Positions 53,294-63,394 of a stretch of DNA of 64,000 nt are shown one piece after another. A program made the translations under genes and the position numbers. The stretch is taken from the NCBI RefSeq assembly GCF_020055675.1, contig NZ_JAIPUS010000002.1, positions 124,001 to 188,000 on the forward strand. Direction: 5' to 3'. Source of the DNA: Marivita sp. Its GTDB lineage: Bacteria; Pseudomonadota; Alphaproteobacteria; Rhodobacterales; Rhodobacteraceae. Every line of letters starts with the position of its first letter. Position 1 is the stretch's first letter. Under the pieces are notes generated by a model. That model was not told the origin of the DNA. It worked only from the letters and a program-made list of their open reading frames with translations, and searched no databases.

Positions 53294-54334
53294 TCAGCCC
53301 GGCAGAACCCAGGCCGAACGCAAATACAGGCCCGGCCTGTCACCATTGCGCAGCGGGCTGGCGGCCGATACGGGCACCGGCTCGGAGAGTCCCTCCACCT
53401 CGGCCAGGGCTTCCCATGTGCCGCCGCGATAGAAGACATCGCGCAGGCAGGCGGGGGCGTCCGCGCCACCCGGATCAGTCAGTGTGACATCGCCGGGCCG
53501 GATAACGATGCGTGCCGGCCCTGTCTGTGTTGCGCCTTCCGCGATAGCGCAAAAGGGACCCACCTGCGCCGTCAAAGCCGCACTGGACCAGTCTATCGCC
53601 GCGTCAAGCACCGCCGCACGCCCGATGAACCGCGCCACGCTTTCGCTGACCGGGCGGTCGTGGATCTCTTGGGGTGGCGCGACCTGCAGGAACCGGCCAC
53701 GGTCCATGACGGCGATGCGGTCGGCCAGCGCCATCGCTTCGCGCTGGTCATGGGTGATATACAACGTCGTCACCCCGGTTTCGCGGTGAAACCCGGCAAT
53801 CTCGGCCTCCATCCGTGCCCGCAGATGCGGGTCGAGATTTGCCAGCGGCTCGTCCATCAGGATTGTGCGGGCGCCCCCGGCAAGGCAGCGCGCCAGGGCG
53901 GTCCGTTGTCTTTGTCCACCCGACAGGGCCGCCGGCACCCTGTCCGCGAATCCAGTGAGGTCTACCGTCGCTAGATGGTTGTCGGCTTCGGATCGCGCCT
54001 TGGCCCGCGACAGCCCGCGCGCCTCGGCCGGGAATGCCACGTTGTCGCGCACGCTCATGTGCGGCCAGAGCGCGTAGGACTGGAAGACGACGCCCACGGC
54101 CCGGTCCTCTGGAGGCATCTGGATTCCCGGCCCGGCGATGCACTGCCCGTCGATGTGGATCTCCCCGGTATCGGGACGGTCGAGGCCGGCGATCAGGCGA
54201 AGCAATGTCGACTTGCCACAGCCCGACGGACCCAGAACCACCAGGAATTCGCCTGCCGCAAGGTCTATTGAAACCCCATCGACAGCGGCCTGGCCGCCGA
54301 ACGCCTTGCACAGGCCGGAAATGACGATACTCAC
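53294..54334 (-). CDS. ABC transporter ATPase (FbpC/PotA-like), opposite strand to its likely partners
   Basis: A 346-residue CUT/Fe-type ATPase. Walker [10 protein letters not shown] near residue 36, Q-loop VVFQSYALWPHM near residue 83, signature [18 protein letters not shown] near residue 138, and Walker B ILMDEPLANLD follow in order. ITHDQREAMALADRIAVM is the switch region, and a TOBE-type C-terminal domain begins near residue 245. It is probably the energising subunit for the adjacent binding protein and permease, but it is convergent with them rather than in the same operon. Confidence 0.88.
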   Translation of the reverse strand: MSIVISGLCKAFGGQAAVDGVSIDLAAGEFLVVLGPSGCGKSTLLRLIAGLDRPDTGEIHIDGQCIAGPGIQMPPEDRAVGVVFQSYALWPHMSVRDNVAFPAEARGLSRAKARSEADNHLATVDLTGFADRVPAALSGGQRQRTALARCLAGGARTILMDEPLANLDPHLRARMEAEIAGFHRETGVTTLYITHDQREAMALADRIAVMDRGRFLQVAPPQEIHDRPVSESVARFIGRAAVLDAAIDWSSAALTAQVGPFCAIAEGATQTGPARIVIRPGDVTLTDPGGADAPACLRDVFYRGGTWEALAEVEGLSEPVPVSAASPLRNGDRPGLYLRSAWVLPG

Positions 54335-54371
54335 GCAGCCCCCGCTATGGTCACGCTGTTAACCTGATCGC

Positions 54372-55052
54372 TTGTGCCCTATCCGCGCCAGGTCGACAAC
54401 GCCGGTCATCAAATCTTCATGCTTTCTCGGCGGGCTCGAGGTGCCCGAGCGCGGCGCGGTTCTGCAACAAGGGGCGCAGCCCGTGGGCTGCCTGAACCCA
54501 TTGACCTACATCTTCCAGGACTTCGTGCTGCTGCCCCGGCGCAGCGTGGCAGGCAACATCCGGCTGGTGCTGGAAGACAAACACCTGACGCGGTCCGAGA
54601 TGACCCGCATCATCGACGACGTGCTGGCGCGCACGCGCCTGACCGAGTTCCGCGACGCCCTGCCCAAGCAGCTTTCGGGCGGCATGAAGCAGCGTGTCGC
54701 CATCGCCCGCGCGATGGCCGTTTCTCCGGCCGTCATGCTGATGGATGAGCCGCTTTCGGCGCTCGACAGCCAGACCCGCGAGCTTCTGATGGATGATCTT
54801 GTCTCGTTATAGACAAGAGAGCCGTTCACCGCCGTCTATGTCACCCACAACCTGGCCGAGGCAGTGCGCCTGGGCCACCGGATCATGGTGCTGTCGCGCC
54901 GGCCCGGCGTGATCCGCGAGATCGTCGAGATCGACACACCGCTTGGCCGGCGCCGCTTGGGCGACCCGGCGCTGGACCAACAACAGGCGCGCCTTTGGCA
55001 GTTGATGCGCGACGAGGCGGCCGCCGCCGACGCGGAGCTTGCCGATGCCTGA
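54372..55052 (+). pseudogene. NitT/TauT-type ABC ATPase, truncated and with in-frame amber stop
   Basis: Q-loop [20 protein letters not shown], signature [15 protein letters not shown] and Walker [13 protein letters not shown] are read from one frame. It then meets TAG at 54810-54812, after DDLVSL, and continues in the same frame with TREPFTAVYVTHNLAEAV (the switch His) to the stop at 55050. A Trp codon (TGG) is the likely original at the TAG. The N-terminus has no Walker A beyond a KSS-like trace before GGLEVPERG. Both defects argue for loss of function. The overlap of its end with the permease start (55045) still shows the old operon structure. Confidence 0.75.
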
Positions 55053-55860
55053 GCGCACCGCTCCACAGGGCGACACGACCGACAACGGCGCGCGTTCGGT
55101 GCCCTATCGCGGCGGCGGATTCCGCCCCGTGCGGGTGCGCGGTGTCGGCATCGCCACCTTCGTGGTCCTGATCGCCTTGGTGTAATGGGGCACGCGCGCC
55201 GGGTGGATTTCCAACCTGACGCTGCCGCGCCCGTCCGACGTGCTGGCGACATTCAGCGACTTGTGGACCAGCGGCATGCTTTGGACCCACATGGCACCGT
55301 CGCTGACCCGACTGGTCCTTGGCGCGGCGATGGGGGTGAGCACCGGTATCGTGGTCGGGGTGCTGATCGGGTTGTTCAGCATCCTGCGTGCCGGGCTGGT
55401 GCCGCTGGTGGCGGCGCTTTTCCCGATCCCGAAGATTGCGCTGTTGCCGCTGTTCGTGATCCGGTTCGGCATCGAGGAGGGCAGCAAATACGCGCTCATT
55501 GCGCTTGGCATCTTCACGCCCACGGTGGTGTCCACCTATGGCGCCGTGGACAACGTCGACCGCACGCTTATCCGCATGGGTCAGAGCTTTGGCCTGGCGT
55601 GGGGCTCGATCCTGCGCAAGATCGTGCTGCCCGGCATCCTGTCGGGCCTGCGCGTCAGCTTGGCCATCGGCATCATTCTGCTCGTCGCGGCCGAGATGCT
55701 GGGCGCCCAGTACGGTATCGGTGCCTACATCTTGCAGGCCGGTTCCCTCTACGATCTGGAACGGCTGTTTGCCGGGGTGGTGATCCTGTCGGCCCTGGGA
55801 GTCGTGACCAGTTCGGGCATCGCCTGGGCGGAACGCCGGCTTTTGGCCTGGCGGGTATGA
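55045..55860 (+). pseudogene. NitT/TauT-type ABC permease with in-frame ochre stop
   Basis: From the ATG at 55045 the frame runs 46 codons to TAA at 55183, inside the first transmembrane segment (GIATFVVLIALV-stop-WGTRAGWISNL). It then stays open to 55860 with five more hydrophobic segments. The later part contains the transport-permease stretches PIPKIALLPLFVIRFG near residue 128 and the EAA-like loop RMGQSFGLAWGSILRKIVLP near residue 175. The downstream part could be translated only from an internal start. No binding-protein gene is next to it, so the transporter is probably dead. Confidence 0.75.
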
Positions 55861-55985
55861 CACGCGGGCGCTGGACAACCGATCAGTTGGCGCTCAGCCG
55901 CAGCGATTGCCATTGGCGGAACGAGCCGGCACAGGGTCCGGCACAACACGGAGAGCGCCCGGACCGCCATTGCCGGTGCAAGGGA

Positions 55986-56687
55986 TCACAGCATGCGAAG
56001 CGGGTCGAAGCGATACATGGTCTCGAACCGGCAGAATTCGACAGGACTGATCTCTATCCGTTCCAGCCGGTCGGCTGCCAGCGCGAAGGCATCGGCCGAG
56101 CGCGCCACCACCTAGGCCGCCGCATCCCACTCCAGCCAGCGGAGCGGGTAGCCCAGCGTGATGTGAAAGCGATAGCTCCCATGATCGGTACGGCGCAGGC
56201 CGAGCCTTTCGGACAGCGCGTCGCGCGTTCCGCGAAGCGCGGCTTCCTGTTCCGGGTCGGCGCCGATGACCCGGACCGAAAAACCGGCACGGATCTCTGT
56301 TGCGCGAATGACAAAGCGCGGCGGCGCGGCGAACCCGTCGAGCCTGCGGGCAAAATCGGCTGCGACCGTGTCAATGGGCGCGTTTGTGGGCAGGTGGCAA
56401 GGCCAGTCGCCAGGGCCCCGGCGATGGTCGATCACGCCGTCCCAGACCGTCATGTGAAAACTGTCGGGCGGCAACCAGGCAAATCCGTCCGCATGCGGTC
56501 CGGCCTTCAGCAGATTCTGCGCCTTGACCAGCGCGGCGAAGGCCTCGGACCTTCGATCAATATGGCACAGCGTTGTCAGGCCCGGTGTGCGGCGCACCGC
56601 GCCATCCGCGTCGAATTTCGCAAGCCCGCCGGGCGGGCGCGGTGTATCGGCGGCACACGCGCCGGTCAGGATATCCATCTGGTTCAT
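55986..56687 (-). pseudogene. 2H phosphoesterase (DUF1868-like), interrupted by an in-frame amber codon
   Basis: Two HxT/S motifs typical of 2H phosphoesterases are present: FHMTVWDG near residue 78 and YRFHITLGYPLRWLE near residue 173. These enzymes cleave cyclic or 2',3'-phosphodiester bonds. Translation stops at TAG (codon 192, 56112-56114) after EWDAAA. The same frame continues for 41 more residues (ending SPVEFCRFETMYRFDPL) to a normal TGA at 55986, and that tail looks conserved. Both HxT motifs lie before the stop, so a shortened protein might still fold. Its ATG overlaps the MFS stop, so it is the last gene of the ugp-like operon. Confidence 0.7.
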
Positions 56688-57940
56688 TGCATCACCCGTT
56701 CGAGCGCTGCAGGCCGGCTGACATAGACCCCCAGCGCAATTGTCATCATCAATCCCAGTCCACCAAGCAGAAGCCCGGAGGCCATCAGCCCCGCCGCTTC
56801 GGCCAGCACCCCGAAGGCGAGCGCACCCAGCGCGGGGCTCACGCGGAACACGATGGTGTACAAGCTGAGCACCCGTCCAAGCCGTTCCTGCGGCGTATTG
56901 AGCTGCACGAAGGCTAGCGCAGCGATGTTGGAGGCCGACATGGCCATGCCGTGCAGCACCAGGATCGCCAGCGCCAGCCAGTAGGTCTGCGTGGCGACAA
57001 AGGCCAGAAGCGACACCGCGAAAATCAGGCTGTGTTTAAGGATTTGGCGCAGGGCCGCCCGTGGCGCCCGCGCCCCGGACAGGACCAACGCACCGACGAT
57101 GGCGCCGACGCCGAGGCTGGCGTTCAGCGCCCCGAGGCCCTGCGCCCCGCGCGCGAACACTTCTTCGGCGAAGGCAGGGAACAGTTCCGAGGCCGGGCGG
57201 ATCAGCAAGCCTTGGGCGAACTGCAACGCGATGACCCCGGCCACCACGGGGGTCAAGGCGACGGCGCGGAACACCTCCCATGTCGTCGCCGGCGGCAGCG
57301 GCGCGCGCGCCGGCGATTGCCGAGGCACAGCCCGCAAACGCCACAGCGCAAGAGCGAAGGCCAGGGTCGTCAACGTGGTCACGAGATAGACCGCCCCAAG
57401 CCAGCCCACGGCGATCATCGCCGCCGCCACTGCCGGCCCAAGGAACCGAGCAAGGTTGAATCCGGTCGAGTTGATCGCCAGCGCCGACGGCAGCAGCGCG
57501 GGCGGCGCCAGCCAAGAGGCCATCGACAAGCGCGCCGGCAGGGCCAGCCCGGACAGCGCCCCGAGCGCCGCCATAAGCAGCACGATCAGCCAAGGGGTCA
57601 GCAAACCCAGCGCCCACAACGCGGCGAGCGCGAGCGATACCCCGGCGGTCGCGATCTCGACCCACATGAGCACCGCCATCGACGGGTGCCGATCCGCCAG
57701 CCGCCCGCCCCAGAGCGCGGTAAAGATCGACGGGAACAGCTCGGCAAAGGCGACCGCGCCCAGCCAGGCCTCGGACCCCGTGAGCTGCCATGTCGTCCAG
57801 CCCACGGCGATGCGCTGCATCCAAAAACCCACGGTGTGGGCCTGATTGCCGATCTGGTAGTCGCGAAACGCCGGGATCGCGAGCACCGCGCGCAGATCGC
57901 CCATCCGCGCGCGGGCCGAGGACAGCGTCGGGGCGCGCAT
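56684..57940 (-). CDS. Major facilitator superfamily transporter
   Basis: A 418-residue membrane protein with about 12 hydrophobic segments in two halves. FRDYQIGNQAHTVGFWMQRIAVGW near residue 26 is the family N-terminal pattern, and FAELFPSIFTALWGGRLADRH near residue 65 carries the loop 2-3 motif. LARFLGPAVAAAMIAVGW near residue 165 follows. The type resembles EntS-like exporters, but substrate is unknown. The ATG at 57940 overlaps the EEP stop by 4 bases. It is embedded in the ugp-like operon. Confidence 0.86.
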   Translation of the reverse strand: MRAPTLSSARARMGDLRAVLAIPAFRDYQIGNQAHTVGFWMQRIAVGWTTWQLTGSEAWLGAVAFAELFPSIFTALWGGRLADRHPSMAVLMWVEIATAGVSLALAALWALGLLTPWLIVLLMAALGALSGLALPARLSMASWLAPPALLPSALAINSTGFNLARFLGPAVAAAMIAVGWLGAVYLVTTLTTLAFALALWRLRAVPRQSPARAPLPPATTWEVFRAVALTPVVAGVIALQFAQGLLIRPASELFPAFAEEVFARGAQGLGALNASLGVGAIVGALVLSGARAPRAALRQILKHSLIFAVSLLAFVATQTYWLALAILVLHGMAMSASNIAALAFVQLNTPQERLGRVLSLYTIVFRVSPALGALAFGVLAEAAGLMASGLLLGGLGLMMTIALGVYVSRPAALERVMQ

Positions 57941-58806
57941 CAGGCGCGGTCGAGCGTGACGAAGATCGGCTGGTGGTCGGAGCCCTGCGCCGCCTCGCCG
58001 ATCCGCGCCTCTTTCACGGTTTCGGCCAGGTCGGTGGTGAGGAAGCAATGATCGATCCGCCGCGCCGCGCGGCCGTCGCGGGGAATGGTGTCGCCGGCCG
58101 CTTCGTCATGGCCCGCCAGCACCCAGGCATCGGCGAGCCCGTGGGCGCGGACCGTGCGGCCGTGGTTCTGCGATAGGTCGCCTACGAGCCGGGTGTATTC
58201 CGGGCCGTCGGGTTCGAAGTTCATGTCGCCCATGACGATAGCCGTCATCGGCTGCGGCGGCATGGTGGCATCGGCCCAGTCCGCATTGGCCATTCCGCCC
58301 GCCGATGCGCCGCGTTCATGCCCGCGCAGCAGGATATCCATCATGTAGGTGACCTGGTCATGCCGCGTGTCCGGCGAGACGTGGTCGAGATGGATCGAGC
58401 AGAAGCGCAGCGGGCCGGAGGGCGCGTCGATCACCGTTTCGATCAGCGTGCGCTGCAGATGAAAGACCGAATGCAGCGCGATCTTGGGAAGGGTGTGGTT
58501 GATCGAGGACAGGATAGGCCAGCGCGACAGCACCATGTTGCCGAACTGGCGGCGGCGGTGCACCGGATGACCGTCAACCACTTCGGAGGCATCGAGGTCG
58601 ATACCGGGCCCATAGACCCAGTGCATGTGAGGCAGCCGCGCAGCGATCTCTTCGGCCTGGTGCACCATTCCGGAACGCCGGGTGAACGTCTCCACTTCCT
58701 GCAGCGCGATCAGATCGGGCTCACCAAGCTCTGCCACGATGCGGTTGAGATCATAGCGGTCATCCTTGCCCTTGCCGTACTGGATGTTGTAGCTGGCGAG
58801 CTTCAT
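57940..58806 (-). CDS. Endonuclease/exonuclease/phosphatase (EEP) family hydrolase
   Basis: A 288-residue metal-dependent phosphodiesterase-fold enzyme. [13 protein letters not shown] at the start gives the conserved Asn, [10 protein letters not shown] near residue 32 the metal-binding Glu, and [13 protein letters not shown] near residue 135 the His. [10 protein letters not shown] near residue 190 holds Asp-x-Asn, and [11 protein letters not shown] at the end the Asp-His pair. Substrates of this fold include phosphodiesters and phospholipid head groups. It overlaps ugpC and the MFS gene by 4 bases each, so it is co-translated with the importer and probably acts on what it imports. Confidence 0.9.
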   Translation of the reverse strand: MKLASYNIQYGKGKDDRYDLNRIVAELGEPDLIALQEVETFTRRSGMVHQAEEIAARLPHMHWVYGPGIDLDASEVVDGHPVHRRRQFGNMVLSRWPILSSINHTLPKIALHSVFHLQRTLIETVIDAPSGPLRFCSIHLDHVSPDTRHDQVTYMMDILLRGHERGASAGGMANADWADATMPPQPMTAIVMGDMNFEPDGPEYTRLVGDLSQNHGRTVRAHGLADAWVLAGHDEAAGDTIPRDGRAARRIDHCFLTTDLAETVKEARIGEAAQGSDHQPIFVTLDRA

Positions 58807-59912
58807 TGTGCCGCCTCCATAACGCGTGTTTCGGTCCGCAGGTCGATCCGCTGTCCGCTGTCGGAGTCGAACAGGTGCAGCTTGTCGAAATCGAAGGCAA
58901 CACCGACCGGCGCGCCCTCTTGCACCGGTCGCGCCTCTTTGGTCAGAACCTGGAACGGCAGATCCTCGATCAGCAGATGGTACAGGCCGGCGGCGCCGGT
59001 TTCCTCATAGAATTCGAACTGCGCGGTGACGGTCCCGGCCCCCGCATCGCCAAGCGTCAAATCCTCGGGCCGCAGGCCCAGCGTGACCATCTGCCGGTCC
59101 CGGTTACGGGCGACCTGCGCGGGGATCGGGATGGCGGTGCCATCGCCGAGCATCACCGCCGCGCGATCCGCAGCGATCTCGCCCGGCAGAAAGTTCATCG
59201 CCGGGGAGCCGATGAACCCCGCGACATAGATCGTCGCGGGATACCGGTAGACTTCGGCCGGTGTGCCCACCTGGTCGATGGTGCCCTTGTTCATGATTAC
59301 CATCCGGTCGGCCAGCGTCATTCCCTCGTGCTGGTCGTGGGTGACGAAGACGCTGGTCGCCTTGATGCGGCTGTGGATGCGCCGGATTTCATGACGCATC
59401 TGGACCCGAAGCTTTGCGTCAAGGTTCGACAGGGGCTCATCGAACAGGAAAACGCCGGGTTCGCGGATGATCGCGCGGGCCATCGCCACGCGCTGCCGCT
59501 GGCCGCCCGACAACTGCCCGGGCTTGCGGTCCAGAAAGTCCTCAAGCCCGACAGAGCGCGCGACGGCGGCGACCTTCTCCATGCGTTCGGCCTTTTTCAC
59601 GCCGGCGACCTTGAGCGCGTAGCCGATATTGTCGGCCACGTTGAAATGCGGGTAGAGCGCGTAGTTCTGGAACACCATCGCACAGCCTCGGTACCGCGGC
59701 TCCAGGTCGTTGACGACGGATCCGCCGATCACGACCTCCCCGTCGGTTATGTCTTCCAGCCCCGCGATCATGCGCAGCAGCGTGGACTTGCCGCAGCCCG
59801 AGGGGCCGAGGATGACCACGAATTCGCCATTGGCGATGTGCAGGTTGACGCCGTGGATCACTTCGTCCTTGCCATAGGACTTGCGGACTTCGCGGATGTC
59901 GATATCGGCCAT
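58803..59912 (-). CDS. ugpC: UgpC-like ABC transporter ATPase
   Basis: A 369-residue CUT1-type ATPase. Walker [11 protein letters not shown] near residue 36, Q-loop [18 protein letters not shown] near residue 80, signature [15 protein letters not shown] near residue 134, and [17 protein letters not shown] follow in order. The C-terminal TOBE/regulatory domain starts near residue 240 with [12 protein letters not shown]. The ATG at 59912 has GGAG upstream. It follows two permease genes. Maltose/trehalose ATPases (MalK) are similar; the binding protein favours a glycerol-phosphate or phosphodiester ligand. Confidence 0.88.
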   Translation of the reverse strand: MADIDIREVRKSYGKDEVIHGVNLHIANGEFVVILGPSGCGKSTLLRMIAGLEDITDGEVVIGGSVVNDLEPRYRGCAMVFQNYALYPHFNVADNIGYALKVAGVKKAERMEKVAAVARSVGLEDFLDRKPGQLSGGQRQRVAMARAIIREPGVFLFDEPLSNLDAKLRVQMRHEIRRIHSRIKATSVFVTHDQHEGMTLADRMVIMNKGTIDQVGTPAEVYRYPATIYVAGFIGSPAMNFLPGEIAADRAAVMLGDGTAIPIPAQVARNRDRQMVTLGLRPEDLTLGDAGAGTVTAQFEFYEETGAAGLYHLLIEDLPFQVLTKEARPVQEGAPVGVAFDFDKLHLFDSDSGQRIDLRTETRVMEAAQ

Positions 59913-59922
59913 GTCTTGGCTC

Positions 59923-60927
59923 CTACTTGTCGGTGTTGATAAGGCCGCGCACAAACCAGCGCTGCATGAAGACGACGACGATGATCGGCGGGATCGTCAC
60001 GATCAGCGTGCCGGCCATCGCGATGTTCCATTTCGGAATATCGCCGCCCGTCGTATTGGCGTCCGGCACCAGCTTGCCCAGTTCGACCGCCACCACGCCG
60101 TAACTCGGGTCGGTGATGATGAGCAGCGGCCAGAGATACTGGTTCCAGCTGAAGACAAACATGATGGTGGCCAGCGCCGCGATGTTGGTGCGCGACAAGG
60201 GCACCAGGATCTCCCACAGGAAGCGTAGCGGACCGGCGCCATCCATCTTGGCGGCCTCGACCAGTTCGTCGGGGATGGTCAGGAAGAACTGGCGGTAAAG
60301 AAACGTGCCGGTGGCGGTGGCGATGAGCGGCAGGATCAGACCCGTGTAGCTGTTGAGCATACGCCATTCGAGATTGACCTCGATGCCCGAAACCGTGTTG
60401 ATCAGCCAGCTGAGCCCGGTCGAGTCCAGGATCGCCTGAAACGGCATCAGCGCATTGGCCGCGACCGCGTAGGTGGGAACGATCCGAACTTCCAGCGGCA
60501 GCATCAGCGTGATGAACACCGCCCAGAAGATCGGCATGCGCAACCGGTGGTCGAAGAACACGATGCCGAAGGCGGTGATGCAGGCGATCACCACCTTGCC
60601 CGTGACCACGCCGACTGCCACGATGAGCGAATTCAGGAATTTCTGTCCGAAGTCGCGCGTCACCCACGCCTCTTGGATATTTGTCCAGAGCTGGTCGCCG
60701 GGCGTCAGCCGTGACGGGATCGCGTTGACCTCCTGCAGTGTCTGGGTTGCGGCGTTGAACACCAGATACATTGGGAACAGCAGCATGAACATGCCCAGCA
60801 GCAGGATCACATGCGTGGCGATGTCGAGGCCGGGCGTGTTCTCCACCAGTCCCGGGCGGCGAGGCTTGCGGGCGGACAGGTTGCGGGGCGTCTCGGCGGC
60901 GACGAGGGGAAGATCGGTTTGCGTCAT
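59923..60927 (-). CDS. ugpE: UgpE-like ABC permease
   Basis: A 334-residue CUT1 permease with about six transmembrane segments. The N-terminal extension (residues 1-40) is hydrophilic. [21 protein letters not shown] near residue 93 and the EAA loop [22 protein letters not shown] near residue 220 are characteristic, as is [18 protein letters not shown]-like sequence near residue 250. It overlaps the ugpA-like gene by 4 bases and is followed by the ATPase after 10 bases. Confidence 0.9.
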   Translation of the reverse strand: MTQTDLPLVAAETPRNLSARKPRRPGLVENTPGLDIATHVILLLGMFMLLFPMYLVFNAATQTLQEVNAIPSRLTPGDQLWTNIQEAWVTRDFGQKFLNSLIVAVGVVTGKVVIACITAFGIVFFDHRLRMPIFWAVFITLMLPLEVRIVPTYAVAANALMPFQAILDSTGLSWLINTVSGIEVNLEWRMLNSYTGLILPLIATATGTFLYRQFFLTIPDELVEAAKMDGAGPLRFLWEILVPLSRTNIAALATIMFVFSWNQYLWPLLIITDPSYGVVAVELGKLVPDANTTGGDIPKWNIAMAGTLIVTIPPIIVVVFMQRWFVRGLINTDK

Positions 60928-61805
60928 GTGTAATGCACCCGGCGTTCGATGTAGCGGAATTGGACGACGGTCAGGGCGATCACCAGAAGCATCAGGATGA
61001 TCGATTGCGCGGCGGCGCCCGAATAATCGAGCCCCCGGAACCCGTCGACGTAAATCTTGTAGACCATCAGGTTCGTGGCCCGCGCCGGCCCTCCGGCGGT
61101 CATGGTGTCGACGATGCCGAAACTGTCGGTGAAGCTGTCATTGATGTTGATCACCAGCACGAAGAAGAAGGTCGGCGCCAGCAGCGGCAGCTGGATATCG
61201 CGCATCCGGCGCAGGATCGACGCCCCGTCCATGGCGCCGGCTTCGATCAGCGAGCGGGGAATGGCCTGCAGACCGGCCAGAAAGAAGATGAAATTGTAAG
61301 CGACCTGTTTCCACGCCCCGGCAATCATCACCATGATCAGCGCGTGATCGCCGTTCAGGATAGGATCCCAGAAGCCGGGAAAGGCCTCGTTGACATAGGA
61401 CATCACCCCGGCGCTGGGGTTGAAAATGAAACGGAACGCCAGCCCGACGGCGGGCGCGGCGACGGCATAGGGCCAGATCGCCCCGATTCGGTAGGCGCGA
61501 TAGCCGCGCAGCTGGCGGTCGGCGAAAACCGCAAGGATCAGGGCCGCCGACATCGACAGCACCGTGGCGCCAGCAGCGTAGACAATCGAAACGCGGATCG
61601 AATGCCAATAGCGGTCATCGGTCAGCAGGTTGCGAAAATTCTCGAACCCCGCCCATTCGTTGCCGCCACCCCAGGGCTGTTCGAAGGTGAACGCCCAGTA
61701 AAGCGCCTGGCTGGTCGGCCAGTAAAAGAAGACGAAGATGATCAGAAGCTGCGGAGCCACCACCAGTGCGGCGATCCAGTTGTTCCTGAAATAGGCGCGT
61801 CGCAT
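60924..61805 (-). CDS. ugpA: UgpA-like ABC permease
   Basis: A 293-residue permease with six transmembrane segments. LLIIFVFFYWPTSQALYWAF near residue 20 and FENFRNLLTDDRYWHSIRVS near residue 53 are typical of UgpA. The EAA loop AIPRSLIEAGAMDGASILRRM is near residue 181. It starts 99 bases after the binding-protein stop, beyond a stem-loop. With the UgpE-like subunit it forms the membrane pore. Confidence 0.9.
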   Translation of the reverse strand: MRRAYFRNNWIAALVVAPQLLIIFVFFYWPTSQALYWAFTFEQPWGGGNEWAGFENFRNLLTDDRYWHSIRVSIVYAAGATVLSMSAALILAVFADRQLRGYRAYRIGAIWPYAVAAPAVGLAFRFIFNPSAGVMSYVNEAFPGFWDPILNGDHALIMVMIAGAWKQVAYNFIFFLAGLQAIPRSLIEAGAMDGASILRRMRDIQLPLLAPTFFFVLVININDSFTDSFGIVDTMTAGGPARATNLMVYKIYVDGFRGLDYSGAAAQSIILMLLVIALTVVQFRYIERRVHYT

Positions 61806-61830
61806 CGCGGACCCTCTGTTTTGGATGACG

Positions 61831-61855
61831 GCCCGCCCCGGAAAACCCGGGACGG
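61831..61855 (-). promoter_or_regulatory. Intra-operon stem-loop between ugpB- and ugpA-like genes
   Basis: CCCG-C-CCCGG / CCGGG-A-CGGG (one mismatch, 5-base loop) lies between the binding-protein stop and the first permease start. As at 45685-45709 it may stabilise the binding-protein message or reduce transcription into the permeases. Confidence 0.5.
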
Positions 61856-61904
61856 GATGAGTGTAACTCGGGCCCTGAAGGCGGCGGCCGACGGACCCTT
61901 CGGA

Positions 61905-63239
61905 TCAGGGCAGTTCCTTGCCGCGATAGGTGCGCTCGAAGCGACGCAGGACCGCGTTGGACCGCTCGACCGCGGTATCGAGGGCCTCTTGCATCGTCTT
62001 GTCGCCGCCCAGCGCCGCCTGGACCTCGTTCACCCATTCACTGCGCGCCTGGATGAATCCGCCCAGCCGGATGCCGCCGGTCAGCTCTGTCGGTTCGGTG
62101 TAGGTGAGCGACTCGATCGCCTTTTCGCGGCCGGCATACGGCTCTTCGGCCCAGAAATCCTGCTCCAGCATCGCCTGGTAGGCGGTGTCATTGACCGGGA
62201 TGTAGCCGGTATTGGTCGACCAGTAGATCGACGATTCCGGCGTGGCGAGGAACTTGAGGTATTCGGCCGCTCCGCGATACTCATTCTCCGTCTTGCCCGA
62301 CAGCACCCAGAGCGCGGCGCCACCAACGACCGTGTTGTGACGCTCGAAGCCCTCGTAGATGGGCAGCATTTCGACATCCCAGTTCATGTCGTCGGATGCG
62401 GTGTTGTGCACGGTCTGGTGCCCGGCGATGGAGCCGAAATACAACGAGCATTCATTCTGGGCAAAGCTGTCGCGCGCATTCAGGCCACCCTGAGAGGTGC
62501 GCAATTCCAGCAACCCCTCGTCGTGCCAGCGCTTGATGTTCTCCATGTGAGTGACATGCTGGGTGGTGTTGTAGACGTATTCCGCGTCCAGCCCGTCATA
62601 GCCGTTGTTTTTGGTCGCGACGGGAATGTTGTGAGCCATCGAGAGCTGCTCGAGATCGATCCATGTCGACGGGGCATAGGCGTAGTTGCACTTTTCCGGC
62701 TGTGCCTCTTCGAGCGCGACGAGCAGTTGCTCGAACGCTTCCCAGGTGGCCGGCGGCGCGTCGAAGCCCGCCGCTTCAAGGTCGTCGATGTTGTAATACA
62801 TCATCGGCGTGGAGGAGTTGAACGGCATCGCGAACAGCTCCCCCGTCGAGGCGGCGTAGTAGTTGGCGATCCCCGGAAAGTAATCGTCCCAATCGATCTC
62901 GATGTCGAAGTCGTCCATCATCTTGGTGACCGAGTAGAATTCGCCTGACATCATCAGGTCGGCCGTGCCGGCGTCATAGGCCTGCACGAGTGTCGGATGC
63001 TCATCGGCGCGGAAAGCGGCGATGGTGTTCTGCACGGCGTTTGCGTAGCCTTCCTGGCCCACGCAAGTGATCTCGTAGGTGTCCTGGCTTTCGTTGAACC
63101 GGTCGCAGGTGGACTGCACCACGTCCCCGAGATAGCCGCCGAGGCCATACCAGTATTCGAATTGGATCTTGTCCTGCGCCTGCGCGGCACCGCCAAGAAC
63201 GGCAGCCACGGCAAACGCGCTGATGTAGGTGGATTTCAT
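61905..63239 (-). CDS. ugpB: UgpB-like periplasmic substrate-binding protein
   Basis: A 444-residue family 1 solute-binding protein with a Sec signal (MKSTYISAFAVAAVLGGAAQAQ, cleavage near residue 22). The mature N-terminus IQFEYWYGLGGYLGDVVQS followed by RFNESQDTYEITCVGQEGY matches the UgpB pattern for glycerol-3-phosphate-type ligands. MPFNSSTPMMYYNIDDLEAAGF near residue 140 and PVNDTAYQAML near residue 350 are further family stretches. GGGGAAG precedes the ATG. It is the first gene of the operon and presumably binds glycerophosphodiesters or related compounds. Confidence 0.88.
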   Translation of the reverse strand: MKSTYISAFAVAAVLGGAAQAQDKIQFEYWYGLGGYLGDVVQSTCDRFNESQDTYEITCVGQEGYANAVQNTIAAFRADEHPTLVQAYDAGTADLMMSGEFYSVTKMMDDFDIEIDWDDYFPGIANYYAASTGELFAMPFNSSTPMMYYNIDDLEAAGFDAPPATWEAFEQLLVALEEAQPEKCNYAYAPSTWIDLEQLSMAHNIPVATKNNGYDGLDAEYVYNTTQHVTHMENIKRWHDEGLLELRTSQGGLNARDSFAQNECSLYFGSIAGHQTVHNTASDDMNWDVEMLPIYEGFERHNTVVGGAALWVLSGKTENEYRGAAEYLKFLATPESSIYWSTNTGYIPVNDTAYQAMLEQDFWAEEPYAGREKAIESLTYTEPTELTGGIRLGGFIQARSEWVNEVQAALGGDKTMQEALDTAVERSNAVLRRFERTYRGKELP

Positions 63240-63394
63240 TGAGACTTCCCCGATGTCATTATGCTGTGCCGCACCTGCGGCTCGGTCAGGCTAGGCGGGA
63301 ATGGCGACAGCGCGGCCACAGCTTTGCAACGAAAGAGACAAGTTTTTTTGACGCCAAGAATCAGTTTTGTATCGCGAAGATGACACTCCCAGGT

